Below are positions 26,290 through 34,062 of a DNA stretch of 42,829 bases, piece by piece (the first letter of the stretch is position 1; every line of letters begins with the position of its first letter). A program made the translations under genes and the position numbers. Origin of the DNA: Syntrophaceae bacterium. GTDB taxonomy: Bacteria > Desulfobacterota > Syntrophia > Syntrophales > Smithellaceae. The stretch spans positions 1-42,829 of the forward strand of contig JAFGLS010000213.1 in NCBI GenBank assembly GCA_016927935.1, given 5' to 3'. The notes beneath the pieces were generated by a model. That model worked only from the letters and a program-made list of their open reading frames with translations, had not been told where the DNA came from and did no database searches.

Positions 26290-27300
26290 CTAGTGTTTCA
26301 TCACTGAGGTAATCGCTTTTAATTCTTCCATCAACTGATAAAACTTCTCCGGTTTCAGAGACTGCGCGCCGTCGGAAAAGGCCTTTTCCGGTTGGGGATG
26401 AACCTCCACAATGATGCCATCCGCGCCAACGGCAATGGCCGCGCGGGAAAGCGGTATCACATATCTCCAGTCACCGGCGGCATGGCTGGGATCAACAATA
26501 ACCGGCAGATGCGTCAGTCCTTTTAATACCGGAACAGCGCTTATATCCAGAGTGTTTCTCGTGGCCGTTTCAAAAGTGCGAATGCCCCGTTCACAAAGAA
26601 CTATGTTGGGATTACCCTCGGAAAGAATATATTCCGCTGACATCAGCAATTCTTCGATTGTGGTCATCATGCCTCTTTTAAGAAGCACCGGCCTTCGCGA
26701 ATGACCGACTTTTTTAAGCAAGGGAAAATTCTGCACATTGCGCGCGCCAATTTGCAGCATATCGGCATACGACTCCACAAGGTCGACATCAGCCGGACTG
26801 ACAACTTCGGTAACAGTGGGCAGTTTTGCCTTCATGCCGACCTGCTTCAATATTTTCAGCCCATCTTCTTCCATACCCTGGAAGCTGTACGGTGATGTGC
26901 GCGGCTTGTAAGCGCCGCCTCGCAGAACCTGAGCCCCTCCCTTCTTGACGACACGGGCGGATTTAAGCAACTGTTCCTTACTTTCAATCGCGCATGGGCC
27001 GGCTATAACCACGAATTCCGGACCGCCTATTTTAATCGAACCTACGGAAACCTCGGTATTGCCTTCGTGTGCTTCATGGCTGGCCAATTTGTACGGTTTC
27101 AAAATAGGCATTGTTTTTTCCACACCCGGCAGCGTTTCAGCGTATTGGAGAATTTCCTTATCGCGCTTGTCACCGATAGCCCCGATTATTGTTCTTTCCA
27201 CACCGGTTGAAGGGTGCGCCCTGTATCCGACGGATTCCACCCAACTAATCACATCTTCTATTTGTTTTTTTGTGGCATGACTTTTCATGATAATGATCAT
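26290..27300 (-). CDS. aroF: DAHP synthase, type I-beta with N-terminal regulatory domain
   Basis: The 336-residue enzyme condenses PEP and erythrose-4-phosphate, the first pathway step. Residues 1-70 are a ferredoxin-like domain (MIIIMKSHATKKQIEDVISW) like that of Thermotoga DAHPS, which binds Tyr or Phe. The TIM barrel follows: VVIAGPCAIES, GGAQVLRGGAYKPRTSPYSF, LQIGARNVQNFPLLK, PVLLKRGM and VIVDPSHAAGDWRYV. Metal and PEP ligands are all in place. AGGAGGG lies four bases before the ATG. The first domain suggests enzyme-level feedback besides transcript attenuation. Confidence 0.96.
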   Translation of the reverse strand: MIIIMKSHATKKQIEDVISWVESVGYRAHPSTGVERTIIGAIGDKRDKEILQYAETLPGVEKTMPILKPYKLASHEAHEGNTEVSVGSIKIGGPEFVVIAGPCAIESKEQLLKSARVVKKGGAQVLRGGAYKPRTSPYSFQGMEEDGLKILKQVGMKAKLPTVTEVVSPADVDLVESYADMLQIGARNVQNFPLLKKVGHSRRPVLLKRGMMTTIEELLMSAEYILSEGNPNIVLCERGIRTFETATRNTLDISAVPVLKGLTHLPVIVDPSHAAGDWRYVIPLSRAAIAVGADGIIVEVHPQPEKAFSDGAQSLKPEKFYQLMEELKAITSVMKH

Positions 27301-27325
27301 GTTCCCTCCTGAAAAAATGAACTAT

Positions 27326-28291
27326 TTAATCTTCAACCTCTACCTCGGTAAGACTTTCGTAGAACTTAAGAAAATCATGTTTTTCGTTTTCATCCCTGCT
27401 TCCCGCGAGTTTCATCGCCACATCAGGATGACGATTCAAAACTCCGGTTATCATATAAGGAACTGAATACCCCCAGGATATTTCCCTGGTTAGAGGTATG
27501 ACATCCCTGCTGATGACTTCCAACAACGGCCTCATGTCAAATTTGGGATTTTTCAGGAAACTTATCAGAAGTTCTAGCGGACAATTCCCAGCAGCCCGTC
27601 CCAGTCCATAAAGCGTTCCGTCAAGGTAATTGGCGCCGCGGATAATGCCGGCTATGGTATTGGCAAATGCAAGTTGCTGATGATTATGACAATGAACTCC
27701 AATCTCTTTGTTCTTCAGATATTTTTTGTATTTATCCACATAGAAATCAATGTCCTCGCTGTAAAGCGCGCCGAAACTGTCCACCACGTAGCACGCTGAA
27801 ACTTTTGTTTCCTCTTCTATCTGCTGGAGTGCCTCATCTAGGTCCCTTTCCAGAGCCACGGAAATGGACATAACATTAATGGTCGCTTCATATCCTTTGT
27901 CGGTTGCGTTATTTGCCAGTTTAATCGCCTTATCAACATCTTTTACATATGTCGCGATACGAATTACATCCACAACGCTTTTTTCCCTGGGCAATATATC
28001 TTCCGCGACTGCTTTATGCGCGTCCTGCATAATGGCTATTTTTGTTGTTTCTGATTTATTGCCGTCCACAATTCTCAACAGATTTTCCTCATCGCAAAAG
28101 CGCCACGGTCCGTACTCATCAACGGAAAACATTTTTTTGCTGTTTCTGTAGCCGATTTCAACAATATCTATGCCGGCGGCACAGGCAGCCTTATAGACAT
28201 TTTTCACGGTATCAAAAGAAAAATTCGATTTGTTCATCAAGCCTCCGTCGCGGATTGTACAGTCAATTACCTTAATTTGTGGTCTAAACAT
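27326..28291 (-). CDS. DRE-TIM aldolase-like protein (related to 4-hydroxy-2-oxovalerate aldolase)
   Basis: The 321-residue protein is of the HMGL-like superfamily. It has IKVIDCTIRDGGLMNKSNFS (RDG motif), the metal-site VHCHNHQQLAFANT and DGTLYGLGRAAGNCPLELLI, which line up with DmpG/MhpE aldolases. In DmpG the RDG motif is followed by a catalytic His; here the corresponding stretch GGLMNKSNFS has none, so the chemistry may differ. It is the first structural gene of the aro operon, 25 bases before the DAHP synthase gene. The frame is open through the attenuator to 28396, but AGAGGAG before the ATG at 28291 marks the start. Role in aromatic metabolism unknown. Confidence 0.85.
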   Translation of the reverse strand: MFRPQIKVIDCTIRDGGLMNKSNFSFDTVKNVYKAACAAGIDIVEIGYRNSKKMFSVDEYGPWRFCDEENLLRIVDGNKSETTKIAIMQDAHKAVAEDILPREKSVVDVIRIATYVKDVDKAIKLANNATDKGYEATINVMSISVALERDLDEALQQIEEETKVSACYVVDSFGALYSEDIDFYVDKYKKYLKNKEIGVHCHNHQQLAFANTIAGIIRGANYLDGTLYGLGRAAGNCPLELLISFLKNPKFDMRPLLEVISRDVIPLTREISWGYSVPYMITGVLNRHPDVAMKLAGSRDENEKHDFLKFYESLTEVEVED

Positions 28292-28320
28292 TTTTATTAC
28301 TCCTCTGTAAAGTATTTCTA

Positions 28321-28356
28321 AAATTAAAAAGCCAGAGCGTTTTTGCTGCCCCGGCT
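28321..28356 (-). terminator. Second tandem terminator of the aro attenuator
   Basis: On the minus strand AGCCGGGGC and GCTCTGGCT form a 9-bp stem with two G-U pairs around the loop AGCAAAAAC, followed by TTTTTAATTTT. It lies between the first terminator and the ribosome binding site of the aldolase gene. Confidence 0.75.
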
Positions 28357-28358
28357 TC

Positions 28359-28399
28359 AAAAAAAGAAAAGCCACGGGCGGTTTTAATCTACCCATGGC
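28359..28399 (-). terminator. First terminator of the aro attenuator
   Basis: On the minus strand GCCATGGG (plus 28392-28399) and CCCGTGGC (plus 28371-28378) form an 8-bp stem with one G-U pair. TTTTCTTTTTTT follows immediately. It lies 24 bases beyond the leader peptide stop. Confidence 0.85.
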
Positions 28400-28447
28400 C
28401 GTTTTGGTTTATCTAACCTTAATTAGTCCTCCTTAAGCGATGGGCAG
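28389..28447 (-). promoter_or_regulatory. Antiterminator pairing of the aro attenuator
   Basis: On the minus strand CTGCCCAT (plus 28440-28447, inside leader codons 23-26) can pair with ATGGGTAG (plus 28389-28396), which contains most of the left arm of the first terminator. Forming this pair blocks that terminator. CTGCCCAT can also pair with the leader's start region ATGGACAG at 28508-28515, with one mismatch. That gives the classic 1:2, 2:3 and 3:4 choice. Confidence 0.7.
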
Positions 28448-28515
28448 ACTGATGTAAAATAGGTATAAAACCAATAACCATAAAAATTAATATTTACATT
28501 AAGTTTTCTGTCCAT
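28423..28515 (-). CDS. Aromatic leader peptide (attenuator), 30 aa
   Basis: This is a 30-codon ORF too short for normal gene calling. It starts at ATG 28515, with AGGA eight bases upstream, and ends at TAA 28423-28425. Residues 10-20 read NFYGYWFYTYF: three Phe, four Tyr and one Trp within ten positions. Such residue clusters are diagnostic of leader peptides for ribosome-mediated attenuation. Stalling at these codons when charged aromatic tRNAs run short would favour the antiterminator and expression of the operon downstream. A promoter lies just upstream and two terminators just downstream. The product itself probably has no other role. Confidence 0.88.
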   Translation of the reverse strand: MDRKLNVNINFYGYWFYTYFTSVCPSLKED

Positions 28516-28542
28516 CTTACAAATCCTGTCTTTTATTGGGGC

Positions 28543-28573
28543 ATTACATAATCAAACTTCAAATGTTTGTCAA
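28543..28573 (-). promoter_or_regulatory. Promoter of the aro operon
   Basis: On the minus strand a perfect -35 TTGACA (plus 28568-28573) is followed after 17 bases by TATGTAAT (plus 28543-28550), a fair -10. Transcription would start near 28536, about 20 bases before the leader peptide ATG. Confidence 0.7.
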
Positions 28574-28747
28574 GAGAAATTTTTAAAACAATCGATTCGT
28601 TATACCTTTTCCTTTTCGTGACGTCGTGTCATTTCAATTAAACTTTGACAATTCTTTACATTAGAATGTGCTAACATGAGCCAAGAGGAGACTTGACCCG
28701 TTTAACCGTTTAACTACGTTCTTTCACTTGGAACAAATACAATAACC

Positions 28748-29080
28748 CTATATCCCCATATTATAGAGCAATGTGCAGAATCTGTTGATAGCCTCTGCCA
28801 GCACCGGATGAGATGTTTCAAAGTCCTGAACAGATGAGTTCAGACCCTTAATCGATAAATCAAAGAGTGTTGAACTCTTTTCCTCGCGTGTCGCCTCATG
28901 AGTTGATAATGCGGCAAATCTTGCTATGCTTTCCGCGTGTTCATGGTGAGTCTGGGAAAGATTGTCAATTTCCGTCCTCAGGGTCGTCAGGAGATTCAAT
29001 AACTCAACTTTATCAGCTTCATTAACCGATTTGTTCTGCTTCAACCTCTCTTCAATCTTATCAAGATGATTCCCTACCAT
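28748..29080 (-). CDS. DUF4404 family protein
   Basis: The 110-residue protein is helical and soluble. It has the DUF4404 layout: an N-terminal helix (LDKIEERLKQNKSVNEADKV), a middle section and the characteristic end FETSHPVLAEAINRFCTLLY, then NMGI. Length is a little above the usual 85-100. No function is established for the family. It stands alone, upstream of the aro promoter in the same direction. Confidence 0.75.
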   Translation of the reverse strand: MVGNHLDKIEERLKQNKSVNEADKVELLNLLTTLRTEIDNLSQTHHEHAESIARFAALSTHEATREEKSSTLFDLSIKGLNSSVQDFETSHPVLAEAINRFCTLLYNMGI

Positions 29081-29237
29081 TTTTTTCTACCTTTAGTTTT
29101 TTTTATTCCGAAAGTTCCTCAACGCTCTCCACAACATGGCTAAAATACTACGATGGGTGGCCTTGCATGTCAAGGATTTAACTTGCAAATATAAGAAGCC
29201 GAATATTTTTATTCGATTTCTTTTACTGCAAAGTTAA

Positions 29238-30206
29238 TTATCTCTTTTTATTGAAAAAATAACTTTTCGCTTTATCCATGGCAAATTTAAATCCATTATC
29301 ACGCCAGAACTGGAAGAAATAGTACGTTACGTTTAATATATGATGTGATTCGATAAAATCCCTTACTTTTATGGATTTTCGTTTTAACTTACAAAGTTTA
29401 AACGGCGACTTTCTATAGTACTCATCCCATTCATAAGCAGAAAAGCTGTCAAAATAAATCCACGGCTTGTCATAGCCGATCATATGAATAATGCTTGACT
29501 CCTCTTTTATGCTTTCTAAAGATGAATAATGAGTCCCAAAACATTCATTTATATAATCAAGGGTATATTTATTTCTAAATTTTGAAAAAAAATTATAAAA
29601 AAAATTATATTTAATTGGTAATGACTTAACTTTCTTTTCAAATAAGATGTTAAAGCAATCCTGATCAGCAAACGTCAAGTTGGGCGCTGATTTACGAATA
29701 CCTAACAATGCCGTGCATGTGTCATTTTCTCTCAATAATTTAAGATTCAACAGCATTACACCGGAATTAAAATAATTTTTAATATTCAGATCATTATCAA
29801 TCAGCGGAAAATCCTTTACAACTCCCGCGTAATAATCGTTGATGTTTATTTCGAATAAATCGCTTAAGTCTTTTTGTATTAGAACATCACTATCCAAACA
29901 CAGCATTTTATCCTGATCAGGAATCAAGACCGGCAAATCAAACTTAAAACAAACTGTTGAAGTAACCTGGAAAATTTTAGGTATGGCTGCAAATTTCGCT
30001 AAGGAGACTCTTATTATGTGAATACCGACCTTGCTTTCCTGGAATTTATAGAACTTCTCTATTTCATCTTTCGATAACTCAGCGGCTATTATGTAAATGT
30101 CATAATACGTGTCCGGATTTTTATTACAAACAAGAGACGTGATAGCAACAGCTGTCGGAATGACGTAATTACTGTCGCAAATAAAAGCTACCAAAACCTT
30201 GCTCAA
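29238..30206 (-). CDS. Glycosyltransferase family 8
   Basis: The 322-residue GT-A fold enzyme resembles LPS galactosyl/glucosyl transferases. It starts VLVAFICDSNYVIPTAVAIT, has the metal-binding DxD in LCLDSDVLIQKDL, then FNSGVMLLNLKLLRE, DQDCFN and the C-terminal IIHMIGYDKPW, all typical of GT8. It probably moves a sugar from a nucleotide sugar onto lipopolysaccharide or another surface glycan. The start is TTG with GAGGG seven bases upstream; no ATG is near. It is AT-rich (runs such as FYNFFSKFRNKYT) and has no sugar-synthesis neighbours, which suggests transfer. Confidence 0.9.
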   Translation of the reverse strand: MSKVLVAFICDSNYVIPTAVAITSLVCNKNPDTYYDIYIIAAELSKDEIEKFYKFQESKVGIHIIRVSLAKFAAIPKIFQVTSTVCFKFDLPVLIPDQDKMLCLDSDVLIQKDLSDLFEININDYYAGVVKDFPLIDNDLNIKNYFNSGVMLLNLKLLRENDTCTALLGIRKSAPNLTFADQDCFNILFEKKVKSLPIKYNFFYNFFSKFRNKYTLDYINECFGTHYSSLESIKEESSIIHMIGYDKPWIYFDSFSAYEWDEYYRKSPFKLCKLKRKSIKVRDFIESHHILNVTYYFFQFWRDNGFKFAMDKAKSYFFNKKR

Positions 30207-30282
30207 ATAAATCCCTCTGCTAATTTATGATTCAGCTGCTTCTTAAATATTAGGAACAAATAACTTATTTACAAAGCCCTTT

Positions 30283-30513
30283 TCACTTGCGAAAATAATT
30301 AATGAGCCAAATAATAATGGTCAACAAAACCGATATGATTATGCAGCTTGCTATCGGAAGATAGATTCGCCAGTTTTTACCGCCAAACACCAAATCGCCG
30401 GGCAACTTAAACAGACCTACTCGCCCCAATATCATTATCACTGATCCTGCCAACGCGATGAAAGCGCCTGTCAGAATCAGCCATTTACCGATCTGTTGTG
30501 GACCAAGTTCCAT
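30283..30513 (-). CDS. DUF2905 small membrane protein
   Basis: The product of about 76 residues has two transmembrane helices (WLILTGAFIALAGSVIMILG and ASCIIISVLLTIIIWLINYF) around the conserved loop GLFKLPGDLVFGGKNWRIYL. This is the DUF2905 pattern (LPGD followed by a charged/aromatic stretch). Function unknown. A TTG at 30531 would add six residues; the ATG at 30513 matches usual family length. No partner gene is evident. Confidence 0.85.
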   Translation of the reverse strand: MELGPQQIGKWLILTGAFIALAGSVIMILGRVGLFKLPGDLVFGGKNWRIYLPIASCIIISVLLTIIIWLINYFRK

Positions 30514-30790
30514 AATCTTAATATCAATCAAGACATATTGTACGATGGCAATTTGAGTTCAACAAAATCAAATTTTTCAGTTCTTATCTATCACGATTTA
30601 CATTCTTAATGTAACATAAAATCAAAAATATGAAAATCGAGGACTACAGGCAGTATGTTTACTTTCCAATGCTATATCGCAAGGCAAAATAACAGAAAAA
30701 TATTTTTGATCTTGACTTTTAATTGTCAAAAGATAGAGCTTTACTGTAAACGAAAAAGAAAGTGCTGCGCTAACCAGACGGGAGGAATTT

Positions 30791-31342
30791 ATGGACAGGG
30801 AAACTGCACTGAAAGCCATCAAAGAAAACGTGAAGAATGAAAATCTCATAAAGCACATGTTTGCCACGGAAGCCATTATGCGCGCGCTCGCCCGACAACT
30901 CAATGAAGATGAAGATGAGTGGGGGCTGGCGGGTCTGCTTCATGATATAGACATCGAGCTGACCAACGCCGATCTGTCAATTCACAGCAAGCCGGGGGCG
31001 CAGATGGCCAAAGAAATGGGGGCAAGTGAAACAGTCTGCCACGCGATTCTAGTTCACAACAAAGCGCATGGAGAACCCTGCGTGTCGCTGATGGATAAAG
31101 CTCTTTTTTGTACCGATCCCTTGACAGGGCTTATCACCGCCGCTGCTTTAGTCCGTCCCGATAAAAAGCTGGCCGGTGTAGAAGCTAAGTCAGTTCGCAA
31201 GCGCTTCAAAGAAGAGCGTTTCGCGGCGGGTGCTAATCGCGAACAGATATCCAAATGCAGTGAAATCGGCCTTGAACTGGACGAATTTATTGCGCTCGGA
31301 CTCGACACTATGAAGAGTGTGGCGAAAGATTTGGGACTCTAG
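30791..31342 (+). CDS. HD-domain phosphohydrolase
   Basis: The 183-residue protein has an HD metal-binding pattern: His in NENLIKHMFATEAIM, the HD pair in LAGLLHDIDIEL, and later VHNKAHGEP and a downstream Asp in LFCTDPLTGL. This small standalone type is often annotated as HDIG-domain hydrolase; the substrate is unknown. The start has GGGAGGAATTT upstream. An inverted repeat (ttgac-n8-gtcaa, about 30715-30733) lies before it and could be an operator, but this is weak. It is convergent with the methyltransferase gene. Confidence 0.88.
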   Translation: MDRETALKAIKENVKNENLIKHMFATEAIMRALARQLNEDEDEWGLAGLLHDIDIELTNADLSIHSKPGAQMAKEMGASETVCHAILVHNKAHGEPCVSLMDKALFCTDPLTGLITAAALVRPDKKLAGVEAKSVRKRFKEERFAAGANREQISKCSEIGLELDEFIALGLDTMKSVAKDLGL

Positions 31343-31371
31343 CTTATCATGAAAATGTCCTATTCCTCCTA

Positions 31372-32115
31372 TCAATATTTTTTCCCTTTTGCGTTCACCA
31401 TGGGCACAAAGAGAACGGGTATTATCGCCTGCTGTTTAAGACGGCCTTTTTTCTTTATCAGTACATACAATTCCTGCACTCCCAAACCTCCTACAGGAAT
31501 AACCATCCTGCCGCCTTCTTTCAGTTGATCTATCAGCGGCTGAGGAACTTTTGCCGGCGCACAGGTAACCAGAATCGCGTCAAATGGAGCAACTTCCGGC
31601 CATCCCTTATAACCGTCGCCTATTCTGACGTGCACATTTTTATAAACCTTTTTTAGAATCTTTTCGGCCCGTTTCCCCAGTATTTCGACAATCTCTATTG
31701 TGTAAATGCTTTTGCAGAGCTCGGCCAGAATTGCGGCCTGATATCCTGAACCCGTTCCGATTTCCAGCACCTTCATATTGGAATTAGGTTTAATGACCTC
31801 CGTCATCAAAGCGACAATGTAGGGTTGAGAAATGGTCTGTCCTTCTCCTATCGGTAGAGCAGAATCCCCGTAAGCGCTGGCGCGGAAAATGTCAGGAACA
31901 AACTGATGACGTTGCACTTTTCTCATTGCCCGCAGCACACCTGAATCCTGAATTCCCCTGGCCTCTATCTGCTCGCTAACCATTCTTTCTCTTTCAGAGG
32001 CATAATCTTTTTCCACGTCAGCCCGACAATTTAAGGCAAACCACGATAAAAAACAGATGGTAATGAGAATCACTTGTCTAAAAAAACAAAGTTTGCGCCG
32101 GAAGCTTTTTCCCAC
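31372..32115 (-). CDS. pcm: Protein-L-isoaspartate O-methyltransferase with a signal peptide
   Basis: The product of about 247 residues repairs isoaspartyl residues using S-adenosylmethionine. Motifs are MVSEQIEARGIQDSGVLRAM, AYGDSALPIGEGQTISQPYI, the SAM loop LEIGTGSGYQAAILAEL and DAILVTCAPAKVPQPLIDQL. The core is preceded by a basic stretch and a hydrophobic helix (QVILITICFLSWFAL, then NCRADVE), so the enzyme seems to be exported to the periplasm. The open frame reaches an ATG at 32199, but AAAGGA stands eight to nine bases before the GTG at 32115, which also places the signal peptide at the N-terminus. Confidence 0.88.
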   Translation of the reverse strand: MGKSFRRKLCFFRQVILITICFLSWFALNCRADVEKDYASERERMVSEQIEARGIQDSGVLRAMRKVQRHQFVPDIFRASAYGDSALPIGEGQTISQPYIVALMTEVIKPNSNMKVLEIGTGSGYQAAILAELCKSIYTIEIVEILGKRAEKILKKVYKNVHVRIGDGYKGWPEVAPFDAILVTCAPAKVPQPLIDQLKEGGRMVIPVGGLGVQELYVLIKKKGRLKQQAIIPVLFVPMVNAKGKKY

Positions 32116-32197
32116 GTTTATGATTCCTTTCACATAAACTTTTGGAAATATTGTATCATCAATCAGAAAATGGTACAAATACTTGTAGTAGGTTATC

Positions 32198-33877
32198 ATG
32201 TTAAATATTAATCCACAAAAGCAGAAACTGGTTATTTATGTCATTTTAACTTTCGCAGTGCTTGCTGTTTTCTGGCAGGTGAGTCAATTTGACTTTATCA
32301 ATCTGGATGATCCAACTTATGTTATAAAGAACATTTTTGTCCGTTCCGGATTTACCTCGGATGCGCTTCGTTGGGCGTTCAGCACAACCGATGCCGATTT
32401 CTGGCATCCCCTGACCTGGCTATCCCTGATGTTTGATTTTCAGTTGTTCAGTCTGAATGCCGGCGCTTATCATATGACCAGTCTTATCCTGCATATCCTG
32501 AGTGCCTTATTACTCTTCCGGCTTTTTAACCACATGACAGGAGAAATATGGAAAAGTGCTTTTGTCGCCACCATTTTCGCGCTTCATCCTCTGCATGTGG
32601 AATCAGTTGCCTGGATCGCCGCGCGTAAAGATGTCCTGAGTGTTTTTTTCTGGATGCTGACTTTATGTCTTTATGTCCATTACACTCAAAAACCGACCAT
32701 AAAAAGATATTTGCTTGTTTTTTTGTGTTTCGCCTGCGCACTTATGAGCAAGACTATGGTTGTCTCTCTGCCCGTAGTTATGATTCTTTTGGATTACTGG
32801 CCACTGGGACGTTTTCAGTCACATAAGGGCAATGTGATTTTATGGCAGTTAAAAGAAAAAGCTCTTTTCTTTATTCTCGCGGTAATTTTTTCCATTATCA
32901 CGCTTTACGCTCAATCCGAAGCGACGGCAAAATATTTCTTCTTGCCCTTCGTTTACCGACTCGCCAATGCACCTGTTTCTTTTATGACCTATTTGGAAAA
33001 AACATTTTGGCCTCATGACCTGACCATTTTTTATCCCTTCTCCTATAAAATACCAGTTGGGCAAGTCTTAGGAACAACCCTTCTGATTGTAGTCATCAGT
33101 GTCATCATTATTGCAGTGATGAGACGTTTACCGTATCTGTTTGTCGGGTGGCTATGGTACGCGATAACTCTTTTACCGGTTATTGGAATCATTCAGATAG
33201 GCAACCACACAATAGCCGACCGCTACAGTTATCTTCCTTCCATCGGCATCGCCGTTATGATGGCCTGGAGCGTACCATTCTTGATTAAGAGTAAAGACAT
33301 GCGCAAGAAAATTTTATTCCCCATGGGAATAGCCTTTCTTGCCATTATGGCCCTCCTAACATGGCAGCAATGCAGCTACTGGAAAAACAGTATCACTTTA
33401 TTCAGCCAGGCTTTGCGTATAAACAGTAACAACTTTCGGGCACATAACTTTCTTGCTCATGCTCTGGCTGAAGAAAGAAAATTTAAAGAGGCAATACGTC
33501 ACTTTGACAAGGCCATTCAAATAAGCCAGGATAATTATCTGCTTTACTACAACAGGGGGCTTGCCTACACTAAACTCGGACAACACCAAAATGCCTTAGA
33601 AAGCTTTACTGAAGCAATCCGTTTGAAACCGGATTCCGTCGATTCTTACGTCAACAGGGGAATTGTGTATGCCAAATTAGATCAATATCAAACAGCCATA
33701 GAGGACTTCAATAAAGCAATTAGTTTAAAAGAAGATACTTATATCTACACTTTAAGGTCAATTGTTTATTTTACGCAGAAAAACAAAAAATCCGGCTGTC
33801 GTGACGCGCAAAAAGCTTGTGCGCTGGGAAATTGCAAAATATTGGAAGCTGCCCAAAAAAGGAAATATTGTCGCTAA
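32198..33877 (+). CDS. TMTC-like membrane glycosyltransferase with C-terminal TPR repeats
   Basis: The 559-residue protein has about ten transmembrane helices (residues 10-400). Early loop motifs FDFINLDDPTYV and DFWHPLTWLSLMFDFQLF, and later HPLHVESVAWIAARKDVLS, match GT-C type enzymes related to eukaryotic TMTC O-mannosyltransferases and widespread in deltaproteobacteria. Residues about 415-530 are at least three TPR units (YYNRGLAYTKLGQHQNALES, then FTEAIRLKP). The tail is a four-Cys motif shared with the next gene. It probably transfers a sugar from a lipid carrier on the outer face of the membrane. The ATG at 32198 overlaps, on the opposite strand, an unlikely upstream ATG of the methyltransferase frame. 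Confidence 0.88.
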   Translation: MLNINPQKQKLVIYVILTFAVLAVFWQVSQFDFINLDDPTYVIKNIFVRSGFTSDALRWAFSTTDADFWHPLTWLSLMFDFQLFSLNAGAYHMTSLILHILSALLLFRLFNHMTGEIWKSAFVATIFALHPLHVESVAWIAARKDVLSVFFWMLTLCLYVHYTQKPTIKRYLLVFLCFACALMSKTMVVSLPVVMILLDYWPLGRFQSHKGNVILWQLKEKALFFILAVIFSIITLYAQSEATAKYFFLPFVYRLANAPVSFMTYLEKTFWPHDLTIFYPFSYKIPVGQVLGTTLLIVVISVIIIAVMRRLPYLFVGWLWYAITLLPVIGIIQIGNHTIADRYSYLPSIGIAVMMAWSVPFLIKSKDMRKKILFPMGIAFLAIMALLTWQQCSYWKNSITLFSQALRINSNNFRAHNFLAHALAEERKFKEAIRHFDKAIQISQDNYLLYYNRGLAYTKLGQHQNALESFTEAIRLKPDSVDSYVNRGIVYAKLDQYQTAIEDFNKAISLKEDTYIYTLRSIVYFTQKNKKSGCRDAQKACALGNCKILEAAQKRKYCR

Positions 33878-34062
33878 TTTAAAAAGTTGCTATTTTTAAA
33901 ACCTTAGTTCTATTTTCTAACAACGCTATGTAACTGAAAATCGGCATATAAACTCAGCAGGCACGTCTTCTTTAAATAAGCCGTTAAATTTTCCTCTTTT
34001 AAAAATAACAGGGAATGCTATTATGCGTTCATTTCATCATTAGAAGAGGTATTTGTATATAA

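Noticed and set aside
28292-28396. Upstream in-frame extension of the aldolase-like gene
   Set aside because: It would pass through both terminator stems of the attenuator, and a strong ribosome binding site exists at 28291.
28644-28690. Promoter-like TTGACA on the plus strand
   Set aside because: No plus-strand gene follows; the next gene is on the minus strand, and the -10 match is poor.
32116-32199. ATG-to-ATG divergent overlap between the methyltransferase and TMTC-like genes
   Set aside because: The methyltransferase frame has a better start (GTG 32115 with AAAGGA), which removes the overlap.
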